From Streptomyces sp. PsTaAH-137 (GTDB taxonomy: Bacteria; Actinomycetota; Actinomycetes; Streptomycetales; Streptomycetaceae), in contig NZ_QLLY01000028.1 in assembly GCF_003259365.1 (NCBI RefSeq), forward strand, positions 33,878 through 97,877: a DNA stretch of 64,000 nucleotides. Direction: 5' to 3'. The notes under the pieces are model-generated. The model did no database searches. It saw nothing but the letters and a program-made list of their open reading frames with translations, and was not told the DNA's origin. The translations under genes and the position numbers were made by a program. How positions within the stretch are numbered: the first letter of the stretch is position 1; each line of letters begins with the position of its first letter. Below, piece by piece: positions 52,323 to 60,968 of the stretch.

Positions 52323-53615
52323 CTACTCCCCTTCAACACGCATGATGCTGGCGACACCGCGCACGGTGTCGAGCTGACGCAGCGCGTCCACGACCCCGGT
52401 GAGGGCCGCGTCCGCCGCGCGATGGGTGACGACGACGAGGGAGGCCTCGCCGTCCTTCCCCGACTGGCGCACGGTGTCGATGGAGACGCCGTGCTCGGCG
52501 AAGACCGTCGCCACCTGCGCGAGGACGCCGGGCTTGTCGGCCACGTCGAGGCTGATGTGGTACCGCGTCACGACGTCGCCCATCGGGGAGACGGGCAGCT
52601 GCGTGTACGCGGAGTCGCCGGGTCCCGTCGCGCCGTTGAGGCGGTTGCGGCAGACGGCGACGAGGTCGCCGAGAACGGCGGACGCGGTCGGCGAACCGCC
52701 GGCACCGGGCCCGTAGAACATCAACTGGCCCGCGGCGTCGGCCTCGACGAACACGGCGTTGTACGCGCCGCGCACGGAGGCGAGCGGGTGCTCCAGCGGG
52801 ATCATCGCGGGGTGCACGCGGGCGGTGACGGAGCCGCCGTCGGCGGCCCGCTCACAGATGGCGAGCAGCTTGATGGTGCAGCCCATCTCCTTCGCGGACG
52901 CGAAGTCGGCGGCGGTGACCTCGGTCATGCCCTCGCGGTAGACGTCGTCGAGACGTACGCGCGTGTGGAAGGCGATCCCGGCGAGGATGGCGGCCTTGGC
53001 GGCGGCGTCGAAGCCCTCGACGTCGGCGGTCGGGTCGGCCTCGGCGTACCCCAGGGCGGTGGCCTCGTCGAGCGCCTCCTGGTACCCGGCGCCGGTGGAG
53101 TCCATCTTGTCGAGGATGAAGTTGGTCGTGCCGTTGACGATGCCCAGGACGCGATTGACCTTGTCGCCCGCGAGGGACTCGCGCAGCGGCCGGATCAGCG
53201 GGATGGCGCCCGCGACGGCGGCTTCGTAGTACAGGTCGGCGTCGTGGTCGAGCGCGGCCGCGTGCAGGGCCTCGCCGTCCTGGGCGAGCAGCGCCTTGTT
53301 GGCGGAGACGACGGACGCGCCGTGCTCGAAGGCGGTGGTGATGAGGGTCCGGGCGGGCTCGATCCCTCCGATGACTTCGACCACGACGTCGATGTCGCCG
53401 CGTTTGACGAGCGCGGTGGCGTCGGTGGTGACGAGGGCGGGGTCGATCCCCTCGCGGACCTTGGAGGGACGCCGCACGGCGACACCGGCGAGCTCGACCG
53501 GGGCACCGATGCGCGCGGCGAGGTCGGCGGCGTGCGTCGTCATGATGCGCGCCACCTCGGAGCCGACGACCCCACAGCCCAGCAGCGCCACCTTCAGCGG
53601 ACGCGTACGCATCAT
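52323..53615 (-). CDS. hom: Homoserine dehydrogenase
   Basis: 430 residues: Rossmann domain (LKVALLGCGVVGSEVARI), catalytic domain (ILDKMDSTGAGYQEALDEA, LGYAEADPTADVEGFDAAAK) and a C-terminal ACT domain (YHISLDVADKPGVLAQVATV) expected to bind threonine for feedback inhibition. It reduces aspartate semialdehyde to homoserine, the branch point between threonine/methionine and lysine. It starts the hom-thrC unit. Two adjacent ATG codons make the start uncertain by one residue. Confidence 0.97.
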   Translation of the reverse strand: MMRTRPLKVALLGCGVVGSEVARIMTTHAADLAARIGAPVELAGVAVRRPSKVREGIDPALVTTDATALVKRGDIDVVVEVIGGIEPARTLITTAFEHGASVVSANKALLAQDGEALHAAALDHDADLYYEAAVAGAIPLIRPLRESLAGDKVNRVLGIVNGTTNFILDKMDSTGAGYQEALDEATALGYAEADPTADVEGFDAAAKAAILAGIAFHTRVRLDDVYREGMTEVTAADFASAKEMGCTIKLLAICERAADGGSVTARVHPAMIPLEHPLASVRGAYNAVFVEADAAGQLMFYGPGAGGSPTASAVLGDLVAVCRNRLNGATGPGDSAYTQLPVSPMGDVVTRYHISLDVADKPGVLAQVATVFAEHGVSIDTVRQSGKDGEASLVVVTHRAADAALTGVVDALRQLDTVRGVASIMRVEGE

Positions 53616-53738
53616 CCGACCTCGTTTCCTCTCCTACTGCGACATGGCACTACGCACCACATCCCTACGGTGGGTCCAGTCTCACTTACCGGACCGGGGA
53701 TTCTGCCCCCGGTCCGGATTCTGAGACAGATATTTCAT

Positions 53739-55130
53739 TTATCCGACGTCGAGACGCAGGAGATCTTCCTCCGTCTCGCGCCGCACGATCACCCGGGCCT
53801 CGCCGTCGCGCACGGCGACGACGGGCGGGCGGAGCGCGTGGTTGTAGTTGCTGGCCATCGAGCGGCAGTACGCGCCCGTGGCGGGCACCGCGATGAGGTC
53901 GCCGGGCGCGACGTCGGCCGGCAGGAAGGCGTCCTTCACCACGATGTCGCCGCTCTCGCAGTGCTTGCCGACGACGCGTACGAGCACGGGCTCGGCGTCG
54001 GAGCGGCGGGAGACGAGGGCGACGGTGTACTCGGCGTCGTAGAGCGCGGTACGGATGTTGTCGGACATCCCGCCGTCGACGGACACGTACGTCCGCAGGC
54101 CGTCGAGCGGCTTGACGGTGCCGACGGTGTAGAGCGTGAAGGCGGTCGGGCCGACGATGGCGCGGCCCGGCTCGACGGAGATCCGGGGCGTGCGCAGCTT
54201 CGCGGCCTCGCACTCCCGCGTCACGATCTCGTTCAGCGCCTTGGCGATCTCGTGCGGCTCTCGGGGGTCGTCGTCGCTGGTGTACGCGATGCCGAGGCCG
54301 CCGCCGAGGTCGATCTCGGGCAGTTCGACGCCGTGCTCGTCGCGCACCTCGGCAAGCAGTCCGACGACGCGGCGCGCGGCGACCTCGAAGCCGGCCATGT
54401 CGAAGATCTGCGACCCGATGTGGCTGTGAATGCCGATGAGCTCCAGCCCGTCGAGCTTGAGCGCCCGCCGCACGGCCTCGGCGGCCTGCCCGCCCGCGAG
54501 CGCGATGCCGAACTTCTGGTCCTCGTGCGCGGTGGCGATGAACTCGTGGGTGTGCGCCTCGACGCCCACGGTCACCCGGATCTGGACGCGCTGCCGCTTG
54601 CCGAGCCGGTCGGCGATGTGGGCGACGCGGACGATCTCCTGGAAGGAGTCGAGGACGATGCGCCCGACCCCGGCGGCGACGGCCCGCTCGATCTCCTCCT
54701 CCGACTTGTTGTTGCCGTGGAGGGCGATGCGCTCGGCGGGCATGCCGGCGGCGAGCGCGGTGGCGAGTTCGCCGCCGGAGCAGACGTCGAGGTTCAGCCC
54801 CTCCTCGTGCAGCCACCGCACGACGGCCCGGCTCAGGAACGCCTTCCCGGCGTAGAACACGTCGGCGTCCGGCCCGAAGGCGTCGCGCCAGGCGGCGCAC
54901 CGGGCGCGGAAGTCGGCCTCGTCGAGGAAGTAGGCCGGGGTACCGAACTCCTCGGCGAGCCGGGCCACCTCGATGCCGCCGACGGTGGTGCCGCCGTCGG
55001 CGGTCCGGGCCACGGTCTGCGACCAGACCTTGGGGTCGAGGACGTTGAGGTCGGTGGGCGGGGCGGCGTAGTGCCCTTCGGGCAGGACGTCGGCGTGCCG
55101 GGGGCCTGCGGGGTGTGCGGAACGGCTCAT
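53739..55130 (-). CDS. lysA: Diaminopimelate decarboxylase
   Basis: 463 residues, fold III PLP enzyme. Cofactor Lys in VFYAGKAFLS, IHSHIGSQIFD and GGGLGIAYTSDD phosphate loop, VEPGRAIVGP, and the CESGD motif from the second subunit. It makes L-lysine from meso-diaminopimelate, the last step of the lysine branch, competing with wall synthesis for DAP. Hom (53.6 kb) follows 123 bases downstream; nrtL is 28 bases upstream on the same strand. Confidence 0.97.
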   Translation of the reverse strand: MSRSAHPAGPRHADVLPEGHYAAPPTDLNVLDPKVWSQTVARTADGGTTVGGIEVARLAEEFGTPAYFLDEADFRARCAAWRDAFGPDADVFYAGKAFLSRAVVRWLHEEGLNLDVCSGGELATALAAGMPAERIALHGNNKSEEEIERAVAAGVGRIVLDSFQEIVRVAHIADRLGKRQRVQIRVTVGVEAHTHEFIATAHEDQKFGIALAGGQAAEAVRRALKLDGLELIGIHSHIGSQIFDMAGFEVAARRVVGLLAEVRDEHGVELPEIDLGGGLGIAYTSDDDPREPHEIAKALNEIVTRECEAAKLRTPRISVEPGRAIVGPTAFTLYTVGTVKPLDGLRTYVSVDGGMSDNIRTALYDAEYTVALVSRRSDAEPVLVRVVGKHCESGDIVVKDAFLPADVAPGDLIAVPATGAYCRSMASNYNHALRPPVVAVRDGEARVIVRRETEEDLLRLDVG

Positions 55131-55158
55131 GGCTGCGGTTGCGCTCTCTTCGGGGTGC

Positions 55159-56172
55159 TCATACGTGGGCGGGGGCGTCGATGCCGAGCAGGGTCAGGCC
55201 GCCGGCCAGCACCGTCCCGGCGGCTTCGGCGAGCGCGAGCCGGGCGCGGTGGGCGGCCGAGGGTTTCTCTCCGCCCAGGGGCAGTACGTCCGCGAGGCCG
55301 GGCAGCACCGTGTCGGCGACGACGACGAGGTGCCGGGCGAGCCGGTCCGGGGCGTGGTGCCGGGCGGCGGAGAGCAGGATGCGCGGGTACTCGGCGAGGA
55401 CGGCGACGAGCTGCTCGTGCCCGGGGGCCCCGCCGGGGTCGCTCTCGAACCCGAGGTCGGCGGCGTTGCGTGTGAGGGCGCGGGTGCGGGCGTACGCGTA
55501 CCGGACCCGGAAGAGCGGGTTCGACTCGCGCTGCGCGAGGAGACCGGCGCGGTCCTCGGCGGTGTCGGTGCGCGGGTGGTCGTGCGCGGCGGGGTGGAGC
55601 AGGGCCCAGCGGGCGGCGTCGGGCCCCAGCAGGCAGAACAGGTCGTCGGGGTGGAGTACGGGGACGGGTCGTACGGTGACGGGGCCTGCGGGGTCCCGCC
55701 GTACCTCGGCGCCCTGGCTGCGGGCGATGCGCGCGAGGGCGTCGGCGAGGACCTCGGCGCGCAGCTCGGGCGCCACGTCCAGGACGAGCCGGTGCCCGCG
55801 CAGAGCGTCCCCGTGCCCGTACGCGGCGCCCTGCCGAAGGATCTCGGCGACGAGCTTCTGGCTCGGATCGGTGGCGAGGGTGAGATTGAGGAACCCCGGC
55901 CCGGTGATGTCGACGGCCGCGATCCCGGGGCTGCCGGTCAGCCGCCGGGAGAGCACCTCGGCGATCTGGCGCGGGGGCCGTCCGGTGGGCCCGGCGATCT
56001 GCAGGGCGGCGTTCGTGGCGTAGTCCCCGCGCCCGCCGGGCCGCGGCCGCTCGACGACGACCCGGGCGACGGCCTCGTCGACGGCCCTGTCGGCAACCAC
56101 ACCGAACTCACCGTCGTCGACCGCGCGACGAACGGCGCGCAGAACGGTGCGGGAGAGGTCGGCGGGCGTCAC
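55159..56172 (-). CDS. nrtL: ArgS-related anticodon-binding protein NrtL
   Basis: 337 residues, a shortened arginyl-tRNA synthetase relative. The N-terminal tRNA-binding domain (GDYATNAALQIAGPTGRPP, with GPGFLNLTL) and the C-terminal DALR anticodon-binding domain (FRVRYAYARTRALTRNA) are present. The class I catalytic core with its HIGH and KMSKS motifs is absent, so it cannot charge tRNA. Streptomyces have a separate full argS. A tRNA-binding role is plausible. It lies directly upstream of lysA, where a complete argS stands in many actinobacteria. The tRNA-Arg gene lies 0.8 kb away. Confidence 0.9.
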   Translation of the reverse strand: MTPADLSRTVLRAVRRAVDDGEFGVVADRAVDEAVARVVVERPRPGGRGDYATNAALQIAGPTGRPPRQIAEVLSRRLTGSPGIAAVDITGPGFLNLTLATDPSQKLVAEILRQGAAYGHGDALRGHRLVLDVAPELRAEVLADALARIARSQGAEVRRDPAGPVTVRPVPVLHPDDLFCLLGPDAARWALLHPAAHDHPRTDTAEDRAGLLAQRESNPLFRVRYAYARTRALTRNAADLGFESDPGGAPGHEQLVAVLAEYPRILLSAARHHAPDRLARHLVVVADTVLPGLADVLPLGGEKPSAAHRARLALAEAAGTVLAGGLTLLGIDAPAHV

Positions 56173-56276
56173 AGGGCAAGCGTAGGGGAGGAGGGGGGTG
56201 GGTAGGCGAGTCGGTTATGCGGATGGTCCGGGATGCGGACGGGGCGGGTGGGCCCGGGCCACTCGATGCGGCGCCC

Positions 56277-56777
56277 TCAGGCGTCGGCGGTGCGGGTGGC
56301 GCGCTCGCCCGATCCGTCACCGCTCACGTGTGGGGGCTCGGACTCGCCCCCCGCCCCCTTGCTCTCACCGGGGCCCCTGCGGCCGGCGCCACCACGGGTC
56401 CTCCCCCGCTCCCTCAACTGCCCGACCACACGCACCAGTTCACCGGGCTCGAAGGGCTTGGCGAGGAAGGCGTCGACGCCGACGTCCAGCCCGTTCTCCA
56501 CCTCGTACTGGGTGCAGGCGCTGACGATGACGATGGGCAGATCCCTGGTCCGGTCGTCGGCGCGGAGGCGGGCGGCGGTACGCAGGCCGTCGAGGCGCGG
56601 CATCACCACGTCGAGGGTGACGATGTCGGGCTGCACCTGATGCACGACTTCCAGACATTCGGCACCATCAGCCGCGGTCACGACCTCGAAGCCCTCCAGC
56701 TCGAGATTGACCCTGATCAACTGCCGGATCACCTTGTTGTCGTCCACGACAAGGACCCGGCCGGACGCGCCTGGCAC
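56277..56777 (-). CDS. Stand-alone receiver domain response regulator
   Basis: 166 residues from a GTG at 56777 (a longer start at 56825 adds unlikely sequence). The receiver has phospho-acceptor Asp56 (DIVTLDVVMPRLDG) and Lys107 (FLAKPFEPGE); the last 40 residues are Gly/Arg/Glu-rich and disordered. There is no output domain and no kinase beside it. It may act in phosphorelay or protein binding. It lacks a good ribosome site and could be leaderless. Confidence 0.9.
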   Translation of the reverse strand: MPGASGRVLVVDDNKVIRQLIRVNLELEGFEVVTAADGAECLEVVHQVQPDIVTLDVVMPRLDGLRTAARLRADDRTRDLPIVIVSACTQYEVENGLDVGVDAFLAKPFEPGELVRVVGQLRERGRTRGGAGRRGPGESKGAGGESEPPHVSGDGSGERATRTADA

Positions 56778-56995
56778 AACTCGAGAGTAGGTCCGCACCG
56801 GCCACCGCGTCCGGGTTTTCCCCACTTCCGCCCCGTACAGGGGACGCGGCCCCCCTCATGGCTCCCGCTTCCCCCGGCCGGCCCGGCCTCTCCCTCCCTG
56901 GTCCGCCCCCGTTCCGCCACCTCGGAAAACCTGTTCATGAGGACCCCGAGCAAGCTGGTACTGTTCTACCCGTCGCCACGCACAGCGCGGCGCAC

Positions 56996-57067
56996 GCCCC
57001 CGTAGCTCAGGGGATAGAGCAACGGCCTCCGGAGCCGTGTGCGCAGGTTCGAATCCTGCCGGGGGCA
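56996..57067 (+). tRNA. tRNA-Arg (anticodon CCG)
   Basis: 72 bases fold as a complete cloverleaf: acceptor GCCCCCG paired with CGGGGGC (57060-57066) plus discriminator A, D-arm GCTC/GAGC, anticodon stem ACGGC/GCCGT with loop CTCCGGA (anticodon CCG reads CGG), a four-base variable loop and T-arm GCAGG/CCTGC with TTCGAAT. CCA is not encoded. Its 3' end adjoins the integrated element and is the probable attachment site. Confidence 0.95.
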
Positions 57068-57088
57068 CCTTGGATTAGGTGCCTGGAG

Positions 57089-57128
57089 ACCCCGTCATCA
57101 GCGGAGACGCTGACGGCGGGGTTTTTTT
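57089..57128 (+). terminator. Intrinsic terminator after tRNA-Arg
   Basis: ACCCCG and TCAGCG pair with CGCTGA and CGGGGT (57089-57121, one internal mismatch loop), followed by seven T residues (57122-57128). It is a textbook intrinsic terminator 22 bases after the tRNA. It may belong to the element. Confidence 0.85.
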
Positions 57129-57311
57129 GCGTGCGCAGGCGAAGGCGGGCGGAAGCAGTCGTTTGCCAGTGATCACGTAATGGCGACGTAATGATCTTGG
57201 CAGCTATTGGCGCAGGTGAGCGGCAGTTTCCGGGGTGCGGTCGACAGCATGGAGAAGGCCCCGGAGCACAGCGGCTCCAGGGCTTTTCTCAGCGGGCTTC
57301 CTCCCTCGGTC

Positions 57312-58697
57312 TCAGGTCTCGTCGTCCCCCTCCCCCAGCCCCTGCATGATCCGGTCGTTCATCTCCGCTTCCTGCCCGTCGACGCACTTGGCGTAGATCC
57401 TCAGCAGCACGTCGACCGAATGTCCGGCGCGCGCGGCCACCTCGGGCGCCGGGACACCGGAGTTGAGCCACTGCGAGACTCCCGCGTGCCGGAGGTCGTA
57501 CGGCCGGGCAGCCATCACGGACCCGACCTGGTGTGGCAGGAGCGCCAGTTCCCGTGCCTGCTTCCAGACGCGCGAGTACGACGAGGCAGCGACGACGTTG
57601 CCCCGCTCGCTGGAGAAAAGGCGCCCGTCCGGGGCCGTACCGAACTCCTTGATGTGGTCGAGGAGCAGTCGCACCAGCGGAGGCGGGATGGGCACAGTCC
57701 GGATCTCACCGGCTTCCCGCTGCTTGAGCCCGCGACGGTCGTGAGCCTCACCGGAGTCCGTCCACGCCTTGCCGGCGGTCGGGCGGGTCTCCGCCAGCTC
57801 GATGCGACCCCATCCCTTCTCCGGGAGGAAGCAGTCCGAGCGACGCAAGCCCAGTGCTTCGCCGGGTCGCACCGCCGCGTAGTACAGGCACCCGAAGAAG
57901 GCGCGGAGCCGACGGCCGCTCGCCCGGTCGTACTCGCCGACGTAGGTGAGCGCGGTCAGTAGCTCCCGCGCCTGCCGGGGATTGACCACCACACGGCGGT
58001 CGACCTCTTGCACTGCGCGCTTGCCCCGAGTCCGGCGCACCTGTGACAGCGGATTGACGGTCAGCGCGCCGAGTTCGACGGCGTACTGCAACACGTTGAA
58101 GACCACCGCCCGGCGACGCCGATAGGTCTGCGTCGCGGCCGGCTTGCCGTCGAGGCGCCGGGTGAGCGCGTCGACCAGGTCCTGTGCACGGGTTCCCTCC
58201 GAGAGTTCGGCCACCGGCAACGATGCCTTCGACAGCCAGACCAAGGCAGCGGCAATCTCCTCGGGACGCTCCCGTTCGCGACGAGGCGGAGGCAACAGAT
58301 GCGACCGCAGGGCGCGGCGCAGGGCCGATGGGTCAGGCCTCCCGCGCAACGTCTTCACGGGAACCGGCAGGACCGTGGCCAGCGCATCGGTCACACTGTC
58401 GCGCTGCTTGGCCGAAGCCTCCGCCCAGCGGGCATCGACGTACTTCACGGCCAGTTCCACGAAGCTCAGCGCGACTTTGCCGCCCCGCAGGGAGTCGGGA
58501 AGGCCCGTCACGGTGTCGAAGGCTTCGCCTCTCTCCGTGGCGCGCAGGAGCTTGGCTCGGAAGCGATCGGCAAGCGGCTTGGTCTTGTAGGAGTCGTGGA
58601 ACGGTGAGCCCTCCACCGACCAACGCACGAGATGCGTCGGCTTCTGGGCAGAGCGGTTCACGCTCAACTTCCAGATGACGACCTTGTACGACTTCAC
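57312..58697 (-). CDS. int: Tyrosine site-specific integrase
   Basis: 461 residues. The C-terminal catalytic domain has Arg in VRPGEALGLRRSDC, the Y-D-L-R-H-A box (Tyr where many recombinases have His), ARAGHSVD and nucleophile Tyr in LLRIYAKCVDGQE. The N-terminal part has a SAM-like core-binding domain. It closely fits pSAM2-type integrases that target tRNA genes. It starts with GTG overlapping the xis stop and ends 245 bases from tRNA-Arg. Confidence 0.95.
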   Translation of the reverse strand: MKSYKVVIWKLSVNRSAQKPTHLVRWSVEGSPFHDSYKTKPLADRFRAKLLRATERGEAFDTVTGLPDSLRGGKVALSFVELAVKYVDARWAEASAKQRDSVTDALATVLPVPVKTLRGRPDPSALRRALRSHLLPPPRRERERPEEIAAALVWLSKASLPVAELSEGTRAQDLVDALTRRLDGKPAATQTYRRRRAVVFNVLQYAVELGALTVNPLSQVRRTRGKRAVQEVDRRVVVNPRQARELLTALTYVGEYDRASGRRLRAFFGCLYYAAVRPGEALGLRRSDCFLPEKGWGRIELAETRPTAGKAWTDSGEAHDRRGLKQREAGEIRTVPIPPPLVRLLLDHIKEFGTAPDGRLFSSERGNVVAASSYSRVWKQARELALLPHQVGSVMAARPYDLRHAGVSQWLNSGVPAPEVAARAGHSVDVLLRIYAKCVDGQEAEMNDRIMQGLGEGDDET

Positions 58698-58909
58698 CGC
58701 GCGCCCCCGTTCACGCCTTCCGCCCGCTCGTCCACCCAGGCGTCGAGTACGTCGCGGCGTACGCGGAGTTGGCCGTTCGGGAGGCGGATGCAGCTCGGGG
58801 CGAGTTCGAGTTCACGCCAGCGGTAGAAGGTGCGGCGAGAGACGCCTCCTAACTCCTCCAAGACCTGCCGCACGGTGAGGAGTTCGATCGATGGCCAGTT
58901 ACGCGCCAT
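58694..58909 (-). CDS. xis: Excisionase/helix-turn-helix directionality factor
   Basis: 71 residues from ATG 58909, which overlaps the RepSA stop. A MerR/Xis-like winged helix: LTVRQVLEELGGVSRRTFYR, WRELELAPSCIRLPNGQLRV, then RRDVLDAWVDE. It should direct integrase to excise. Length and position between repSA and int are as in pSAM2 relatives. Confidence 0.92.
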   Translation of the reverse strand: MARNWPSIELLTVRQVLEELGGVSRRTFYRWRELELAPSCIRLPNGQLRVRRDVLDAWVDERAEGVNGGAR

Positions 58910-60275
58910 GACCACCACCGCCTTCCCGTACGGAGGCCGCGAGCAGCGCCCCTTCCGGTGAGTAGCCGCGCCCGGCGTACCGCCACTGCCCAACCAGGAC
59001 CACGGGACGGCCGGCGAACCCGAGCGCTGCACGCTGCTCCTCGGCCCGATGGTCGGCGCGGGCACGACGGAGTTCGCCGAGGGTGGTCGAGTAGCGGCGG
59101 GACTTGGTGGAGAAGTGACCGCCGTAGCCGAGCATGTGCGCCCAGCGGCGCAGGCCGAGACCGCCGAACGCGGGCAGGCCGCCGAGCCACCAGCACGTAC
59201 CGATCATCCGCAGCACGTGCGCCCGCACCGGCAGAAGGACCAGCTCCCGCGGGGAACGGATACGCCCGTCAACCGCGCCGGCCGACTCTGCCCCCTTGGT
59301 GGCGTACTTAGCGATGTACCCGGCAACAGCTCCCGACGATGGCCGCTTTCCCGTCGCGGAGGCGGCGACCGGGCGTACGTCGATCTGCGCGCCGAAGCGC
59401 AGCACCCGGGCCCCGACGACCGAGCTACCTGGCGCCCGCAGCCCCACTCGGGAGGCTGCGGGCGGAACGGCATCGGCAAGCAGTGCGGTGCTTGCCCAGA
59501 CGGGCGGGAGGGAGCCCGGCCCGTCCGGGCCGTCGAGACGGACGACCGCGTGGAAGTGGACCAGGCCGCGCCGCTGGTACTCGGCGACTTTGGCGTATGA
59601 GACCCGGGCCACCTCCCCCAGCGTCGTACGGGACACCCCGACCCGACGGGCGATCTCCCGCCTCAGTTCGATGCCGAACCGATGCCAAAGCAGACCCGCG
59701 CAGGACTGCCAGAGCACGGCGCCGGCGTAGTCGTAGCAGCGCGGGCAGAGCGGTTCGCCAAGGCGAGGATCGTCCGGGGCGTGGCGGACGGTACAGCCGA
59801 GAGGCAATCCGTGCGAGCAGTCCGAGGCACCCCGCCGGGGGCGGCACGGGCGTACGCGGCCCGACTGCTCCCGGCGAGTGTGAACCGGACCGAAGCTGGG
59901 CGCGGTGAGGGTGGCGAACACCCGGGGGTGCACGTCCACCGTCTCCGGGACAGCCTTGCCACCTACGAGTCCGGCGCGTACGAGCTGGTACGTGTCCGCT
60001 TGATAGAGGCGGGAGCAGGCCGGGCAGACCGATGCGCGGCGGTTCCCGCAGGCGGTCAGCAGACGCCGCGCACTGGCTGGATCGCTGGACTCCTCGGCAC
60101 CGGTCAGGGTCTCCCCCGTCGCGGTGTCCACCAGGACCGTGGAGCCGACCAGGTGGACGGGGTTGGTGCAGCCGCCGAGGCGGATGATGGCGCGGCGCCA
60201 GCCGGGAAAGTCCGGCTGTGCCGCCCGTTCCAGGAGGGCGGCGACGCCCGGGGAGAGCGAGGACGGCGCGTTCAT
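58899..60275 (-). CDS. repSA: RepSA-type rolling-circle replication initiator
   Basis: 458 residues. Two Cys pairs (VCPACSRLY at about 82-90, CPRCYDYAG near 177) form a zinc site; GLVHFHAVVRLDG is the metal-binding HUH motif, and YIAKYATKGAE carries the probable nicking Tyr. It nicks the double-strand origin of the excised circle. The start overlaps the preceding stop by 4 bases, and the end overlaps xis. Confidence 0.92.
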   Translation of the reverse strand: MNAPSSLSPGVAALLERAAQPDFPGWRRAIIRLGGCTNPVHLVGSTVLVDTATGETLTGAEESSDPASARRLLTACGNRRASVCPACSRLYQADTYQLVRAGLVGGKAVPETVDVHPRVFATLTAPSFGPVHTRREQSGRVRPCRPRRGASDCSHGLPLGCTVRHAPDDPRLGEPLCPRCYDYAGAVLWQSCAGLLWHRFGIELRREIARRVGVSRTTLGEVARVSYAKVAEYQRRGLVHFHAVVRLDGPDGPGSLPPVWASTALLADAVPPAASRVGLRAPGSSVVGARVLRFGAQIDVRPVAASATGKRPSSGAVAGYIAKYATKGAESAGAVDGRIRSPRELVLLPVRAHVLRMIGTCWWLGGLPAFGGLGLRRWAHMLGYGGHFSTKSRRYSTTLGELRRARADHRAEEQRAALGFAGRPVVLVGQWRYAGRGYSPEGALLAASVREGGGGHGA

Positions 60276-60535
60276 CGCCGACCACCGCCTCCGGGGCCGA
60301 AGGCGTGGCCGAGCACGATGGCGATTGCCTCCGGCGGGGTCTTGGCGCTGAAGCGGTACGTCGGGTCGGTGAGCCAGACTGCGGCGGCGTGCCCGGGGCA
60401 GAGTCGGCGTTCGGTGTCGTCGAGGGCGACCAGGACGACCTGTTCGCGGCCGGCGCAGGTAGCGGGGTAGTCGTCGGGAGCCCGGAGGTCGCAGTCCGGC
60501 GCGTGAGATTTGCGCGGACGGTGGGCGGTGGACAC
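60272..60535 (-). CDS. Small protein of the mobile element
   Basis: 87 residues from a GTG at 60535, 10 bases after GGAG. Conserved features are Cys in APDCDLRAPDDYPATCAGRE and LCPGHAAAVWLTDPTYRFS; the Cys residues could bind metal. Other in-frame starts are at 60562 and near 60706 (preceded by GAAAGG), so it may be longer. It overlaps repSA by 4 bases. No function is known to me. Confidence 0.7.
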   Translation of the reverse strand: MSTAHRPRKSHAPDCDLRAPDDYPATCAGREQVVLVALDDTERRLCPGHAAAVWLTDPTYRFSAKTPPEAIAIVLGHAFGPGGGGRR

Positions 60536-60759
60536 AGTGTGAGTGCTCCTTTCACTGCTCATGTGGCGAGGGGAGAGGGCTTCCGGCGGGGTCGGGTTTG
60601 GCGACTTCGCGCCCCGTCGGGAGTCCGTGAATCGGGCCGTGACTGCCGTCCTGTAGAGGGGAAGCGGCGGGCCGGTTGCGGGCGGTGGATGCGGTCGGAT
60701 CTGCACGGGTGCCTTTCGCTGAGTGGTTTGGGTCGTTGGGTGCGTTGGGGCCACTGCGC

Positions 60760-60954
60760 TCAGAATCGGAGCTGTGCGAGCACTCCGTTCACTCCGGAGA
60801 GCAGCTGCGAGACGAGCGGTGCGGCGACGGTGCGGGAAAGCAGGAAGCCGAAGGCGCAGCAGAGCAGCACGTCCAGCCAGCGCAGGTACCGGATGCGCAG
60901 GAGGAACCAGATCGCGAGGCCGAGCAGCAGCACGGCCGACGTGGTGACCAGCAC
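60760..60954 (-). CDS. Small membrane protein, Spd-like
   Basis: 64 residues from GTG 60954 with GGAGAG upstream. Two membrane segments: TTSAVLLLGLAIWFLL and LDVLLCCAFGFLLSRTVA. Its position between traSA and repSA suggests a spread protein that helps intramycelial transfer. The 224 bases between it and the next gene's start hold no further convincing gene. Confidence 0.7.
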   Translation of the reverse strand: MLVTTSAVLLLGLAIWFLLRIRYLRWLDVLLCCAFGFLLSRTVAAPLVSQLLSGVNGVLAQLRF

Positions 60955-60968
60955 GGTGACTCTCCTTG

